Source: Bombus terrestris
Lineage: Eukaryota; Arthropoda; Insecta; Hymenoptera; Apidae
DNA: 64,000 bases
Assembly (NCBI RefSeq): GCF_910591885.1
Contig: NC_063279.1
Coordinates: 4,154,001 to 4,218,000, forward strand
Direction: 5' to 3'
The notes below the pieces were generated by a model, which was not told the origin of the DNA, did not search any database, and saw nothing but the letters and a program-made list of their open reading frames with translations. Below, in pieces: positions 63,701-64,000 of the stretch. The first letter of the stretch is position 1; each line of letters begins with the position of its first letter. A program made the translations under genes and the position numbers.

Positions 63701-64000
63701 ACAAACAATTGAATTTTATGCTACATACGCAATTTTAATTCTCAGCCAGTCGTACAAGATATAGTACATATTACACGTATAGTGGGCAAACTTAACAACG
63801 ACGCAAAAGATCTAATCCTTATTTTCCCATTCCCCCCTCCCCCCTACCAACGTTTCTGTCCTTCGTGTTGTACGTGCACGAAATCTATTTCAAAGATCCC
63901 GACGTAAGAAATCAAAACGTCAGAATAAGATCTGCGCGTTCATTCCCTTTACATCATCGTTTCTAATCCAGATTTCTCATCTTCCACGAAATCGACTAAG
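60736..64000. other. No coding evidence; probably multiplexin intron or upstream DNA
   Basis: No Gly-X-Y coding (GGN-CCN periodicity) on the minus strand after 59894. The ORF at 62284-62610 on the plus strand lacks recognisable features. There is an A-run at 62881-62900 and a C-rich run at about 63828-63845. Exons for the multiplexin N-terminal laminin-G/thrombospondin-type domain are not here. Confidence 0.4.

Noticed and set aside
1..64000. CRISPR array, operons, prokaryotic defence or phage systems
   Set aside because: The window is plainly an intron-containing animal genome. No regularly spaced repeats or prokaryotic gene clusters were seen.

Overview
This is a eukaryotic, insect-type genomic window: intron-rich genes with short GT-AG introns, AT-rich intergenic DNA scattered with CpG-rich islands, microsatellites, homopolymer runs and decayed transposons. 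The protein set (Smurf, THO complex subunit 1, multiplexin/collagen XV-XVIII) is animal. The composition (AT-rich but with many CG dinucleotides) and the transposon flavours fit Hymenoptera, most likely a bee. That taxonomic call is inference, not a database result.

Layout. Positions 1-21.5 kb hold no gene I can support. This part has GC-rich islands and conserved-noncoding-like blocks (about 3.0-3.6, 4.8-5.8, 8.1-8.5, 9.3-9.9, 11.0-11.4, 12.1-12.4 and 16.7-17.2 kb), a 5'-truncated LINE copy with clean target-site duplications (14,522-15,199), several tandem duplications, and a dispersed repeat pair (6.04 and 17.26 kb). From 21.6 to 35.2 kb there are two plus-strand genes for small four-pass membrane proteins (21,612-23,902 and 31,599-35,208). 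They share intron positions and phase, so they look like diverged tandem paralogues. Between them lie a pair of orphan exon-like segments (24,339-24,575), a possible degraded LTR element (about 27.0-27.6 kb) and a 114-codon unassigned ORF (29,686-30,030). Next come Smurf (plus, 37,070-41,996, 12 coding exons, 905 aa), a broken Tc1-like transposase copy (minus, about 46.2-46.6 kb) and THOC1 (plus, 47,190-49,884, 8 coding exons, 654 aa). Converging on THOC1 is the 3' half of multiplexin (minus, 51,925-59,894, 11 supported exons: triple helix, trimerisation domain, hinge, endostatin), with a candidate alternative first exon at 60,694-60,735. The last 3 kb hold nothing coding that I can support and are probably multiplexin intron or upstream DNA.

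Functionally the genes are unrelated housekeeping or developmental neighbours rather than one system: Smurf damps BMP/TGF-beta signalling by ubiquitylation, THOC1 couples transcription to mRNA export, and multiplexin is a basement-membrane collagen. The least familiar part is the tetraspan pair with its orphan exons. The Smurf, THOC1 and multiplexin exon models were built by hand from splice sites; phases agree across every junction and the summed coding lengths are multiples of three.
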